DNA of 64,000 nt from Actinotalea caeni (GTDB lineage Bacteria; Actinomycetota; Actinomycetes; Actinomycetales; Beutenbergiaceae), in assembly GCF_009733795.1 (NCBI RefSeq), contig NZ_WNXX01000014.1:40008-104007 (forward strand). Direction: 5' to 3'. A program made the translations under genes and the position numbers. Below are positions 55,690 through 63,188 of the stretch, piece after piece (positions within the stretch are counted from its first letter, which is position 1; every line of letters starts with the position of its first letter). Under the pieces are notes generated by a model. That model saw nothing but the letters and a program-made list of their open reading frames with translations. It was not told where the DNA came from and did not search any database.

Positions 55690-55980
55690 GTCACACTCCT
55701 CGTCGCGGCGCTCGGGCGCCGTCCGTCGCGTCTTGGTCCGCCGGTCGGCAGCGCCGCCCGGCCCTCGCTCACGGTACCCGGCGTCTTGAAGGGTGGGCGA
55801 CGCCGTCCCACGAACGTGACGACGGCCACGACCCCGACGCCGTCGAGCAGCGACCCTCGGCACCCCAACGTTTCGCCGGTGTCCGAAACGTGACCGACGC
55901 TGCTCTTCCTCTACAGCTCGGCGATTCCTAGCGTCCGAGACAACGCCGCCCGCCCGGGCGGCCCGACGGAGGAGAAGGCC

Positions 55981-56529
55981 ATGAAGCGCTTCCTCGCATG
56001 GGTGCTCGCAGTGCTGCTGAGCGCCCTGTTCCTCGTCCCGGCGAGCCCGGCGGCGAACGCCGCACCGTACTGCGGCATCACGTGGGGCTCGCTCGCCAAG
56101 CGCGACTCCGGCTCGGCCGCCGGCGCCGCGCTCACGGGTGTGCGCGCGGGGCGTCACACCTGCTACGACCGCCTCGTGCTCGACGTGCGCGGCGACGTCG
56201 ACGGCTGGGACGTGCGCTACGTGCCCGTCGTGCACGCCGAGGGGTCCGGCAAGCCCGTGCCGGTGGCCGGCGGCGCGGACCTGCAGGTGGTCGTCCGCGT
56301 CCCCGCCTACAACGCCTCGGGCCGCCCGACCTACACGCCCGCGAACCCCTCCCGGCTGGTGAACGTCTCGAGCTTCTCCACGTTCGAGCAGGTCGCGTTC
56401 GCCGGCTCGTTCGAGGGGCAGACGACGATCGCGCTCGGCGTGCGAGCGCGGCTGCCGTTCCGGGTGTTCGTCCTCGACGGACCGGGGAGCGGGAGCAGGC
56501 TCGTCATCGACGTCGCGCACCGCTGGTGA
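55981..56529 (+). CDS. Secreted AMIN-like domain protein
   Basis: A 182-aa exported protein. Signal peptide: MKRFLAWVLAVLLSALFLVP then a cleavage site near ANAAPYC. The mature part has CYDRLVLDVRGDVDGWDVRY, VVVRVPAYNASGRPTYTPAN and FEQVAFAGSFEGQTTIALGV, matching the 'AMIN-like domain-containing (lipo)protein' family, whose beta-sandwich resembles amidase N-terminal peptidoglycan-binding modules. Two Cys residues (ATYC, HTCYD) could form a disulfide. GGAGGAGAAGG gives a strong ribosome site. Role unknown, probably at the cell wall. Confidence 0.87.
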   Translation: MKRFLAWVLAVLLSALFLVPASPAANAAPYCGITWGSLAKRDSGSAAGAALTGVRAGRHTCYDRLVLDVRGDVDGWDVRYVPVVHAEGSGKPVPVAGGADLQVVVRVPAYNASGRPTYTPANPSRLVNVSSFSTFEQVAFAGSFEGQTTIALGVRARLPFRVFVLDGPGSGSRLVIDVAHRW

Positions 56530-56586
56530 CGGCGGCGCCGCCCCGCCCGTGCGGCGGGGCGGCGCCCACCCGTCAGCAGGCGTGGG

Positions 56587-57723
56587 TCAGGGGAGCGGGC
56601 CGAGGAGGGCGGTCGCCACGGTCGCGTGGGCCGACTCGTCGTCGCTGGGGTGGAACAGCCCCGCGAGCACGTCGCGGTAGAGCCGGCTCAGCTCGTTGCG
56701 GGTGAAGTAGGAGCCGCCCCCGCTCACCCGGATCGCGGCCTCGACGACGTCCTTCGCGGTCTCGGTCGCGCGGACCTTGGTGCCGGCGAGCTTGGCGAAC
56801 CAGCGCGGCCCGTGGTCGACCTGGGCGTCGACGTCGGCCGCGGTGGCGTGCAGCTGCGTGAGCGCGGTCTCCAGGTCCATCGCGGCGGTCGCGAGCCGCC
56901 ACCGGATGTCGGGGTCGTGGGCGTAGACGTCGCCGGTCTTCATCGACGTGCGCGAGCGCACCGTCTCGACGGCGAGGTCGAGCGCGCGCTGGGCGATCCC
57001 GAGGTAGACGCTCGACAGCAGCAGCTCGAAGCAGGCGAAGATGCCGAAGACGAACGGGTCGGGGTTCGGGCCGGGCGGCAGGCGCCGGACGACGCGGTCG
57101 GCGGGCGCGTGGGCGCCGTCGAGCACCGTGGTGCGCGACTGCGTCGCGCGCATGCCGAGGGTGTCCCAGTCGTCCTTGGTCTCGGTGCCTTCGCGGGTGA
57201 CGAAGCCGTAGACGATGCGCGGGTCGTCGGGGTCGCTCGCGTCCAGACCGTGCACGCCGAGCCGGGTCCACGCCGGTGCGAGCGAGGTGAAGATCTTGGT
57301 GCCGTGGAAGCGGTAGCCGCCCTCGCCGTCGGGCCGGGCCTCGGTCGCGGAACCGAACAGCACGAGGTCGTTGCCGCGCTCGGAGATGCCGAACGCGAAC
57401 AGCTCGCCGGCCGCCGCCTCGCGCAGCAGGACGTCGAGGCCGTCGTCGCCGCGGTCGTGCAGCACGCGGCCGACGCCGCACCACACCTGGTGCATGTTGA
57501 CCGCCAGGGCTGTGGCCGGTGCGGCGCCCGCGAGACGGGACTGCTCGCGCACGAGCTCGAGCAGGCTCAGCCCGGCGCCGCCGAGGTCGGTGGGCACGTG
57601 GGCGGCGAGGTAGCCCGCCGCACGCAGCGCGTCGAGGTCCTCGGTGAAGAACGTGTTGTCGCGGTCGTAGCCGGGGGCGCGGGAGCGGATCTCGTCGAGC
57701 AGGGAGTCGTCCAGGAACGTCAT
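56587..57723 (-). CDS. Acyl-CoA dehydrogenase family protein
   Basis: A 378-aa flavoenzyme. Typical elements are HVPTDLGGAGLSLLELVREQ, ALAVNMHQVWCGVGRVLHDR, LFAFGISERGNDLVLFG (the FAD-contact strand, usually xxxxTEPxxGSD, here degenerate), YRFHGTKIFTSLAPAWTRLG, and DDWDTLGMRATQSRTTVLDG. The C-terminal helices include KAVRATETAKDVVEAAIRVSG-like ATETAKDVVEAAIRVSGGGS. The catalytic Glu usually near the C-terminal part is not obvious. Relatives include nitroalkane- or sulfur-compound oxidases (DszC-like) as well as acyl-CoA dehydrogenases. Divergent from the PNPOx-like gene. Confidence 0.85.
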   Translation of the reverse strand: MTFLDDSLLDEIRSRAPGYDRDNTFFTEDLDALRAAGYLAAHVPTDLGGAGLSLLELVREQSRLAGAAPATALAVNMHQVWCGVGRVLHDRGDDGLDVLLREAAAGELFAFGISERGNDLVLFGSATEARPDGEGGYRFHGTKIFTSLAPAWTRLGVHGLDASDPDDPRIVYGFVTREGTETKDDWDTLGMRATQSRTTVLDGAHAPADRVVRRLPPGPNPDPFVFGIFACFELLLSSVYLGIAQRALDLAVETVRSRTSMKTGDVYAHDPDIRWRLATAAMDLETALTQLHATAADVDAQVDHGPRWFAKLAGTKVRATETAKDVVEAAIRVSGGGSYFTRNELSRLYRDVLAGLFHPSDDESAHATVATALLGPLP

Positions 57724-57775
57724 GACCCGACGCTAGCCCCGTGGGCGGCGGACGCCTGCGCGTAGCGTGGCCGGG

Positions 57776-58345
57776 GTGAGCCTCCGAGAGACCTTGCGCG
57801 CGCTCCCCACGTTCCCCGACGAGCTGCCGGTGCTCGACACCGACAGCCTCCCCGACGACCCGCGCGAGCTGTTCTTGACGTGGCTGGACGAGGCGATCGC
57901 CACCGGCGAGCGGCAGGCCGCGGCGATGACCGTGACGACCGTCGACGAGCACGGCGTGCCGGCGTCGCGCACGCTGATCGTCAAGGACGTGGACGAGCGC
58001 GGCATCCAGTTCTCCAGCTCGCTCTCGTCGCGCAAAGCCACCCACCTCGCGCAGCGACCGGTGGCGACGCTGCTGTTCTTCTGGCGTCCGCTGGGGCGGC
58101 AGGTCGAGATCACGGGCGACGTGACGCCGCTCGACGAGGCCACCAGTCAGGCCGACTGGCGCGCCCGCCCGAGCTACGACGGCACCGACAACCCCGACTG
58201 GCAGGTGTGGTCGGTGCTGCCGCGCCGGCTGGAGTTCCTGCAGGCCACGCACGACCGCGCGCACGTGCGCGTGGAGTACCTGCGCCGGCCCGAGGGCTGG
58301 GAACGACGGCGGATCCGCCCCTCGGAGCGACCGACCGACGCGTGA
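57776..58345 (+). CDS. Pyridoxamine 5'-phosphate oxidase-like flavoprotein
   Basis: A protein of about 189 aa with the split-barrel FMN fold. LFLTWLDEAIATGERQAAAM, MTVTTVDEHGVPASRTLIVK and RGIQFSSSLSSRKATHLAQR follow the PdxH pattern, and the C-terminal RLEFLQATHDRAHVRVEYLR resembles the PdxH C-terminal PLP-site region (usually RxHDRxxxxR). The 'RPVATLLFFWRPLGRQVEIT' strand is FMN-contacting. GTG 57776 or 57767 are both possible starts, and the sequence TAGCGT lies close enough upstream for a leaderless transcript. Could be a true PdxH or a related oxidase/F420 enzyme. Confidence 0.85.
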   Translation: MSLRETLRALPTFPDELPVLDTDSLPDDPRELFLTWLDEAIATGERQAAAMTVTTVDEHGVPASRTLIVKDVDERGIQFSSSLSSRKATHLAQRPVATLLFFWRPLGRQVEITGDVTPLDEATSQADWRARPSYDGTDNPDWQVWSVLPRRLEFLQATHDRAHVRVEYLRRPEGWERRRIRPSERPTDA

Positions 58346-58398
58346 CCCGTGTGACATGTGTGACGGATGTGGCGTCTGAGAGTGCTAAGTGGCGGAAA

Positions 58399-58418
58399 CA
58401 CGCCGAAAACACGGCGTG
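58399..58418. promoter_or_regulatory. Inverted repeat upstream of the HU gene
   Basis: CACGCCG-AAAACA-CGGCGTG is a perfect 7-bp inverted repeat about 90 bp before the HU start and 54 bp after the PNPOx-like stop. TAGTGT at 58447-58452 is a possible -10 box. The repeat may be an operator or a weak terminator of the upstream gene. Confidence 0.4.
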
Positions 58419-58508
58419 AGATCGCGGGTTTGTCGCCCTCCGGCCGTAGTGTCGGCTCCGGCGCACCCCGTTCGGGGCGCGATCACTAGCAAGAGAAGAG
58501 GGGACAAC

Positions 58509-58787
58509 GTGTCCGTCAACCGCACTGACCTCGTGGCCGCGATCGCCGACAAGGCCGGCCTGACCAAGACCGACGCCGACAAGGCTCTGTCGGCCCTCCA
58601 GGACGTCCTGGTGGAGAACCTCGGCAAGGGCGAGGCCGTCAAGGTGACCGGCCTGCTCTCGGTCGAGCGCGTCGAGCGCAAGGCCCGTACCGGCCGCAAC
58701 CCGCGCACGGGCGAGGAGATCAAGATCCCCGCTGGCTACGGCGTGAAGATCTCGGCCGGCTCGGCCCTCAAGAAGGCCGTCGGCTGA
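58509..58787 (+). CDS. hup: HU-family DNA-binding protein
   Basis: A 92-aa nucleoid protein. GTG 58509 is preceded by GAAGAGGGGA. VNRTDLVAAIADKAGLTKTD is the helical dimer core, KVTGLLSVERVERKARTGRN and PRTGEEIKIPAGYGVKISAG are the arms carrying the RNPxTGE DNA-bending motif. It lacks the Lys/Ala-rich C-terminal extension found in mycobacterial and many other actinobacterial HU proteins. Followed by a strong intrinsic hairpin, so it is monocistronic. Confidence 0.95.
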   Translation: MSVNRTDLVAAIADKAGLTKTDADKALSALQDVLVENLGKGEAVKVTGLLSVERVERKARTGRNPRTGEEIKIPAGYGVKISAGSALKKAVG

Positions 58788-58828
58788 CCCAGCTGACCCG
58801 CAGCGCCCGTCCCTGACGGCGCTCGCCA

Positions 58829-58864
58829 CGAAGGGCCCGGGAGGATCGCCTCCCGGGCCCTTCG
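58829..58864 (+). terminator. Terminator of the HU gene
   Basis: CGAAGGGCCCGGGAGG (58829-58844), loop ATCG, CCTCCCGGGCCCTTCG (58849-58864): a perfect 16-bp stem 41 bp after the HU stop. Confidence 0.85.
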
Positions 58865-58923
58865 TCGTGCCCGGGGGTTCGCAGGTGGGCGGTCGCAGCG
58901 GTGGGTGCAGCCGCGACCCCCGT

Positions 58924-58992
58924 CGAGTTCGTGCCGTGCTGCCGAGTTCGTGCCGGGCCCGGTCCGAACTCGGTACCAAGGCACGAACTCGG
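58924..58992. repeat. Cluster of CGAGTTCGTGCC motifs in both orientations
   Basis: CGAGTTCGTGCC occurs at 58924-58935 and 58943-58954 on the + strand and as GGCACGAACTCG at 58980-58991, with a variant CCGAACTCGG at 58964-58973. The outer pair can form a 13-bp hairpin (58942-58954 with 58980-58992). The rest of 58788-59140 holds only the HU terminator and no gene. Confidence 0.75.
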
Positions 58993-59140
58993 CGGGGTGA
59001 TCGGTCTCCCCGACGCCCGTGGCGCCGGCGCCGCCGACTGAGCGCTCATCCACACCCACCGGACAGCCCGTCACCAGCAGATGTCCCCATGGGTGCCGCC
59101 GCGGTCACGAACGCTCCGAGAGGTTCGTACACTGGCTGGC

Positions 59141-59506
59141 ATGTCCGAGCCGCTACCTCCCACCGCGCCCACGGCACCCGACCGGCAGACCGCCGGGTCG
59201 ACCGGGGTCCTCGAGCGGGAGGAGAGCCGCCAGGAGGTCTCCCCGGGGGATGCCGAGCGCTACGCGCACTACGTGAAGAAGGAGAAGATCACGGCCGCTG
59301 CCGTCACCGGTGGCCCGGTGGTCGCGCTGTGCGGCAAGGTCTGGACTCCCACGCGCGATCCCAGCAAGTACCCGGTGTGCCCGGTGTGCAAGGAGATCTA
59401 CGAGTCGATGACCGGTGGGGGTCCCTCCGGCGGTGACGGGTCCGAGGGCGGGTCCGGCCGGTCGGGGTTCTCCGGGTTCTTCGGTCGTCTCGGCTCGCGC
59501 TGGTGA
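59141..59506 (+). CDS. DUF3039 domain protein
   Basis: A 121-aa actinobacterial protein. SPGDAERYAHYVKKEKITAA, AVTGGPVVALCGKVWTPTRD and PSKYPVCPVCKEIYESM define DUF3039; the three cysteines of ALCGKVW and VCPVCKEIY form a probable zinc knuckle. The tail is Gly/Ser-rich (GGGPSGGDGSEGGSGRSGFS). ATG 59141 gives the standard length. Its stop overlaps the helicase start (GTGA), so the two are co-translated, a pairing retained across actinobacteria. Function unknown. Confidence 0.9.
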   Translation: MSEPLPPTAPTAPDRQTAGSTGVLEREESRQEVSPGDAERYAHYVKKEKITAAAVTGGPVVALCGKVWTPTRDPSKYPVCPVCKEIYESMTGGGPSGGDGSEGGSGRSGFSGFFGRLGSRW

Positions 59507-61341
59507 CGCCGCCGCCCGACGCCGGGCGGCACGCGACGGGGCAGGGCTCCGTCGGCGTGCGCCCGCACGACCAGGTCCAGCACCCGCAGCACCCCTCGGC
59601 GGCCGCCGCGACGCAGCTGCCGCCCGCGTACCCGGCGCGCGCCGCGTGGGGCACGGCGAACCGGCTGCGGGCGTGGCAGGCGGCTGCGCTCGAGAAGTAC
59701 CTGGCCCGCGCGCCGCGCGACTTCCTCGCGGTCGCGACGCCGGGCGCCGGCAAGACGACCTTCGCGCTCCGGGTGGCCGCCGAGCTGCTCGAGACCCGCG
59801 TGGTGCGGCGCGTCACGGTCGTCGCGCCGACCGAGCACCTCAAGACCCAGTGGGCCGACGCCGCGGCCCGGGTCGGGATCAGCATCGACCCGAGCTTCCG
59901 CAACTCGCAGGGCCGCCACGGCGCCCACTTCGACGGCGTCGCCCTCACCTACGCGCAGGTGGCCGCGAACCCGGCGCTGCACCGTGCCCGCACCGAGGCG
60001 GCGCCGACGCTCGTCATCCTCGACGAGGTGCACCACGGCGGTGACTCGCTGTCGTGGGGCGACGCGATCCGGGAGGCGTTCGAGCCCGCCACCCGCCGGC
60101 TGAGCCTCACCGGTACCCCGTTCCGCTCGGACACCGCGGCGATCCCGTTCATCACCTACGAACCGGACGCGGACGGCGTCCGGCGCTCGAAGGCCGACCA
60201 CTCCTACGGCTACGGCGACGCGCTGCGCGACGGCGTCGTCCGCCCGGTCATCTTCCTCGCCTACTCCGGCCAGATGCGGTGGCGCACCAAGGCCGGCGAC
60301 GAGGTGAGCGCACGGCTCGGCGAGCCGATGACCAAGGACCAGATCGCGCAGGCGTGGCGCACCGCGCTGGACCCCGACGGCGAGTGGATCGGCTCGGTCC
60401 TCAAGGCCGCCGACACCCGGCTGTCGGAGGTGCGTCGCACGGTGCCGGACGCGGGCGGCCTCGTCATCGCCACCGACCAGGACGCCGCCCGCGCCTACGC
60501 CGGCCAGCTGCGCGCGATCACCGGTGAGCCGCCGGTCGTCGTGCTCTCCGACGACCCGGGCGCCTCACGCCGCATCGAGGAGTTCGGCGAGGGCGAGCAG
60601 CGCTGGATGGTCGCGGTGCGGATGGTGTCGGAGGGCGTCGACGTGCCGCGGCTCGCGGTGGGTGTCTACGCCACCGCCGCCGCGACGCCGCTGTTCTTCG
60701 CGCAGGCGATCGGCCGCTTCGTGCGCGCCCGCAAGCGGGGCGAGACGGCGTCGATCTTCCTGCCGTCGGTGCCGGTGCTGCTGGGGCTGGCGAGCGAGCT
60801 GGAGGCCGAGCGCGACCACGCGCTCGACCGCAAGCCCTCCGCCGACGCCGACGAGGTGCTCCTCGACGACGCCGCGCTCGAGCGCGCCAACCGGGAGGAG
60901 CCCGCCAGCGACGGGCTGCTCGCCGGCTTCGAGGCGCTCGAGGCGAACGCCAGCTTCGACAAGGTGCTCTTCGACGGCGGCGAGTTCGGTGTGGGCGGCG
61001 ACGTCGGGTCGGACGAGGAGCTCGACTTCCTCGGCCTGCCGGGTCTGCTCGACGCCGACCAGGTCGCGACGCTGCTGCGGCAGCGGCAGGCCGAGCACGT
61101 GGCGCGGTCGCCGCGCTCGCAGGCGGCGCGCGCCGCCGTCGACCACCGCCGGCTGGCGGAGCTGCGCAAGGAGCTCAACCAGCTGGTGTCGGCCTGGGCG
61201 CGCCGTTCCGGGACCCCGCACGGGGTGCTGCACACGCGGCTGCGGCAGCACAGCGGCGGCGGCGAGGTCGCGACGGCGACGGCGGAGCAGATCGAGAAGC
61301 GGATCGAGAAGGTCCGCGGCTGGTTCATCGGGAAGAGCTGA
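59503..61341 (+). CDS. DEAD/DEAH-box superfamily 2 helicase
   Basis: A 612-aa helicase. RLRAWQAAALEKYLARAPRD (Q-motif-like region), Walker A ATPGAGKTT (Lys84), VVAPTEHLKTQWADAAARVG (Ia), DEVHH (residues 173-177), LSLTGTPFRSDTAAIPFITY (III), MVSEGVDVPRLAVGVYATAA and AQAIGRFVRARKRGE (VI). The region after residue 420 is helical and acidic. The architecture resembles the XPB/type III restriction helicases but no nuclease domain is present. Coupled to DUF3039; the gene's 3' end overlaps the convergent HIT gene by 17 bp. Confidence 0.92.
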   Translation: MTPPPDAGRHATGQGSVGVRPHDQVQHPQHPSAAAATQLPPAYPARAAWGTANRLRAWQAAALEKYLARAPRDFLAVATPGAGKTTFALRVAAELLETRVVRRVTVVAPTEHLKTQWADAAARVGISIDPSFRNSQGRHGAHFDGVALTYAQVAANPALHRARTEAAPTLVILDEVHHGGDSLSWGDAIREAFEPATRRLSLTGTPFRSDTAAIPFITYEPDADGVRRSKADHSYGYGDALRDGVVRPVIFLAYSGQMRWRTKAGDEVSARLGEPMTKDQIAQAWRTALDPDGEWIGSVLKAADTRLSEVRRTVPDAGGLVIATDQDAARAYAGQLRAITGEPPVVVLSDDPGASRRIEEFGEGEQRWMVAVRMVSEGVDVPRLAVGVYATAAATPLFFAQAIGRFVRARKRGETASIFLPSVPVLLGLASELEAERDHALDRKPSADADEVLLDDAALERANREEPASDGLLAGFEALEANASFDKVLFDGGEFGVGGDVGSDEELDFLGLPGLLDADQVATLLRQRQAEHVARSPRSQAARAAVDHRRLAELRKELNQLVSAWARRSGTPHGVLHTRLRQHSGGGEVATATAEQIEKRIEKVRGWFIGKS

Positions 61342-61762
61342 GCTCCTCGACCACCGTGCGGATCCGCTCGGCGGTGCGGGCGGCCTCGCCCTCGTCGTAG
61401 GAGGTGCGCGGCCAGAAGAACCCGCGCAGGCCGTCGCCCTTGGTGCGCGGCACGACGTGGGTGTGCAGGTGCGGCACGCTCTGGCTGACGACGTTGTTGA
61501 CCGCGACGAACGTGCCCTGCGCGCCGAGCGCCTGCGGCACCGCCCGCGACAGCATCTGCACCGTGCCCATGTAGTCGGGCAGCCGGTCGGCGGCGAGGTC
61601 GGGCAGCGTCACGACGTGCTCGGCGGGCACCACCAGCACGTGCCCGCGGAACACGGGCCGCACGTCGAGGAAGGCGACGACCGTCGGGGTCCGCAGCACC
61701 TCGTGGGCCGGGGCCTCCTGGGCGACGATCCGGCAGAACACGCAGGACGGGTCGTGGCTCAT
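61325..61762 (-). CDS. HIT family nucleotide-binding protein
   Basis: A 145-aa protein: SCVFCRIVAQEAPAHEVLRT with Cys pair for zinc, LDVRPVFRGHVLVVPAEHVV, and the histidine triad HLHTH (His98, His100, His102) in SVPHLHTHVVPRTKGDGLRG. It hydrolyses or transfers nucleotides from adenylated small molecules. The last 17 bp overlap the end of the helicase gene on the opposite strand. pncB lies upstream on the same strand. Confidence 0.95.
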   Translation of the reverse strand: MSHDPSCVFCRIVAQEAPAHEVLRTPTVVAFLDVRPVFRGHVLVVPAEHVVTLPDLAADRLPDYMGTVQMLSRAVPQALGAQGTFVAVNNVVSQSVPHLHTHVVPRTKGDGLRGFFWPRTSYDEGEAARTAERIRTVVEELSSSR

Positions 61763-61826
61763 GGGGCCAGCGTGCCACCAGGGACTGCGCGCTGCGGGCC
61801 GCTCCCGGCAGGTCCGGCCGTCGTCG

Positions 61827-63137
61827 TCAGAGCTGGACGTGCGTGGTCGGGATCGCCGGGTCGCCGGCCGAGAGCCGCCGCGCGGACGGCCCGAGCTCGC
61901 CGCGCGAGGCGAGGTGGCGCTCGGCGGCCAGCCGCACGCCGTCGGCCCCGACGAAGCGCTCGTCGACCTGCCCGGCGCGCACGAGCGGCACGTGCAGCAG
62001 CCGCAGGTCGCCGTCGGGCGGTGTCCAGGACGCGTCGGCCCCCGCCAGCACGACCTCCTCGACGGCGCGGCCCGCCTCGTCGAGGCGGCGCGCGGCGCTC
62101 TTGCGGCCCGCGACGGAGTTCTTCGCCCGTGACGCCTTGACGACGCCGGTCATCCGGCCGTCGGCGCCCTCGCGCTCGACGAGCTTGTAGACCATGCCGC
62201 AGGTCGGGGCGCCGGAGCCGGTCACCACCGAGGTGCCGACGCCGTAGGCGTCGACCGGCGCGACGGCGAGCGAGGCGATCGCGTACTCGTCGAGGTCGGA
62301 GGAGACGACGATCTTCGTGCCGGCGGCGCCGAGGGAGTCGAGCAGGTCGCGCACCTCGCGCGCGACGACGCCGAGGTCGCCGGAGTCGAGCCGGACGGCG
62401 TCGAGCTCGGTCCCGGCCGCGGCGATCGCGCGCCGCACGCCGGTCGGGATGTCGTAGGTGTCGACCAGCAGCGTGGTGCGGGTGCCGTAGGCGGCGACCT
62501 GCGACGCGAACGCGGCCTCCTCGTCGTCGTGCAGCAGCGTGAACGAGTGCGCCGCGGTGCCGATGGTCGGCAGGTCGTAGGAGCGGCCCGCCTCGAGGTT
62601 GGAGGTGCCCGTGAAGCCGGCGACGACGGCGGCCCGCGCCGCCGCGACCGCCGCCTGCTCCTGCGCCCGCCGCGACCCCATCTCCAGGCACGGCCGGCTG
62701 CCGGCGGCCGAGGTCATGCGCGACGCTGCGGAGGCGACCGCCGAGTCGTAGTTGAGGATGCTGAGGATCACGGTCTCCAGCAGGATGCCCTCGGCGAAGC
62801 TGGACTCCACGACCAGCACGGGCGAGCCGGGGAAGAACACCTCGCCCTCGGCGTAGCCGTAGACGTCGCCCGTGAAGCGGTAGTTCGCGAGGTAGTCGAG
62901 CGTCTCGTCGTTGACGATCTCCTGCTCGCGCAGCCAGGCGAGCTCGGCGTCGCCGAACCGGAACTGCCGGATCGCCTCGAGCACGCGCCCGGTCCCGGCG
63001 ACGACGCCGTAGCGGCGGCCGGGCGGCAGCCGTCGCGTGAAGACCTCGAACACGCTGCGGCGATGGGCCGTGCCGTCGGCCAGCGCGGCCTGCAGCATCG
63101 TCAGCTCGTAGCGGTCGGTGAGCAACGCCGTCGACAT
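61827..63137 (-). CDS. pncB: Nicotinate phosphoribosyltransferase
   Basis: A 436-aa enzyme of NAD salvage that makes nicotinate mononucleotide from nicotinate and PRPP. ALLTDRYELTMLQAALADGT is the family N-terminus; TGTSNLEAGRSYDLPTIGTA then AHS (the regulatory phospho-His, His197) and VRLDSGDLGVVAREVRDLLD are conserved; GVGTSVVTGSGAPTCGMVYK carries the phosphate-binding loop. Length agrees with the family. HIT gene lies 64 bp downstream. Confidence 0.96.
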   Translation of the reverse strand: MSTALLTDRYELTMLQAALADGTAHRRSVFEVFTRRLPPGRRYGVVAGTGRVLEAIRQFRFGDAELAWLREQEIVNDETLDYLANYRFTGDVYGYAEGEVFFPGSPVLVVESSFAEGILLETVILSILNYDSAVASAASRMTSAAGSRPCLEMGSRRAQEQAAVAAARAAVVAGFTGTSNLEAGRSYDLPTIGTAAHSFTLLHDDEEAAFASQVAAYGTRTTLLVDTYDIPTGVRRAIAAAGTELDAVRLDSGDLGVVAREVRDLLDSLGAAGTKIVVSSDLDEYAIASLAVAPVDAYGVGTSVVTGSGAPTCGMVYKLVEREGADGRMTGVVKASRAKNSVAGRKSAARRLDEAGRAVEEVVLAGADASWTPPDGDLRLLHVPLVRAGQVDERFVGADGVRLAAERHLASRGELGPSARRLSAGDPAIPTTHVQL

Positions 63138-63188
63138 GGGGTCAACCTAGTGCCCGCGGCGCCGGCCGGCCGGCCCCGGCCGGTCGTG

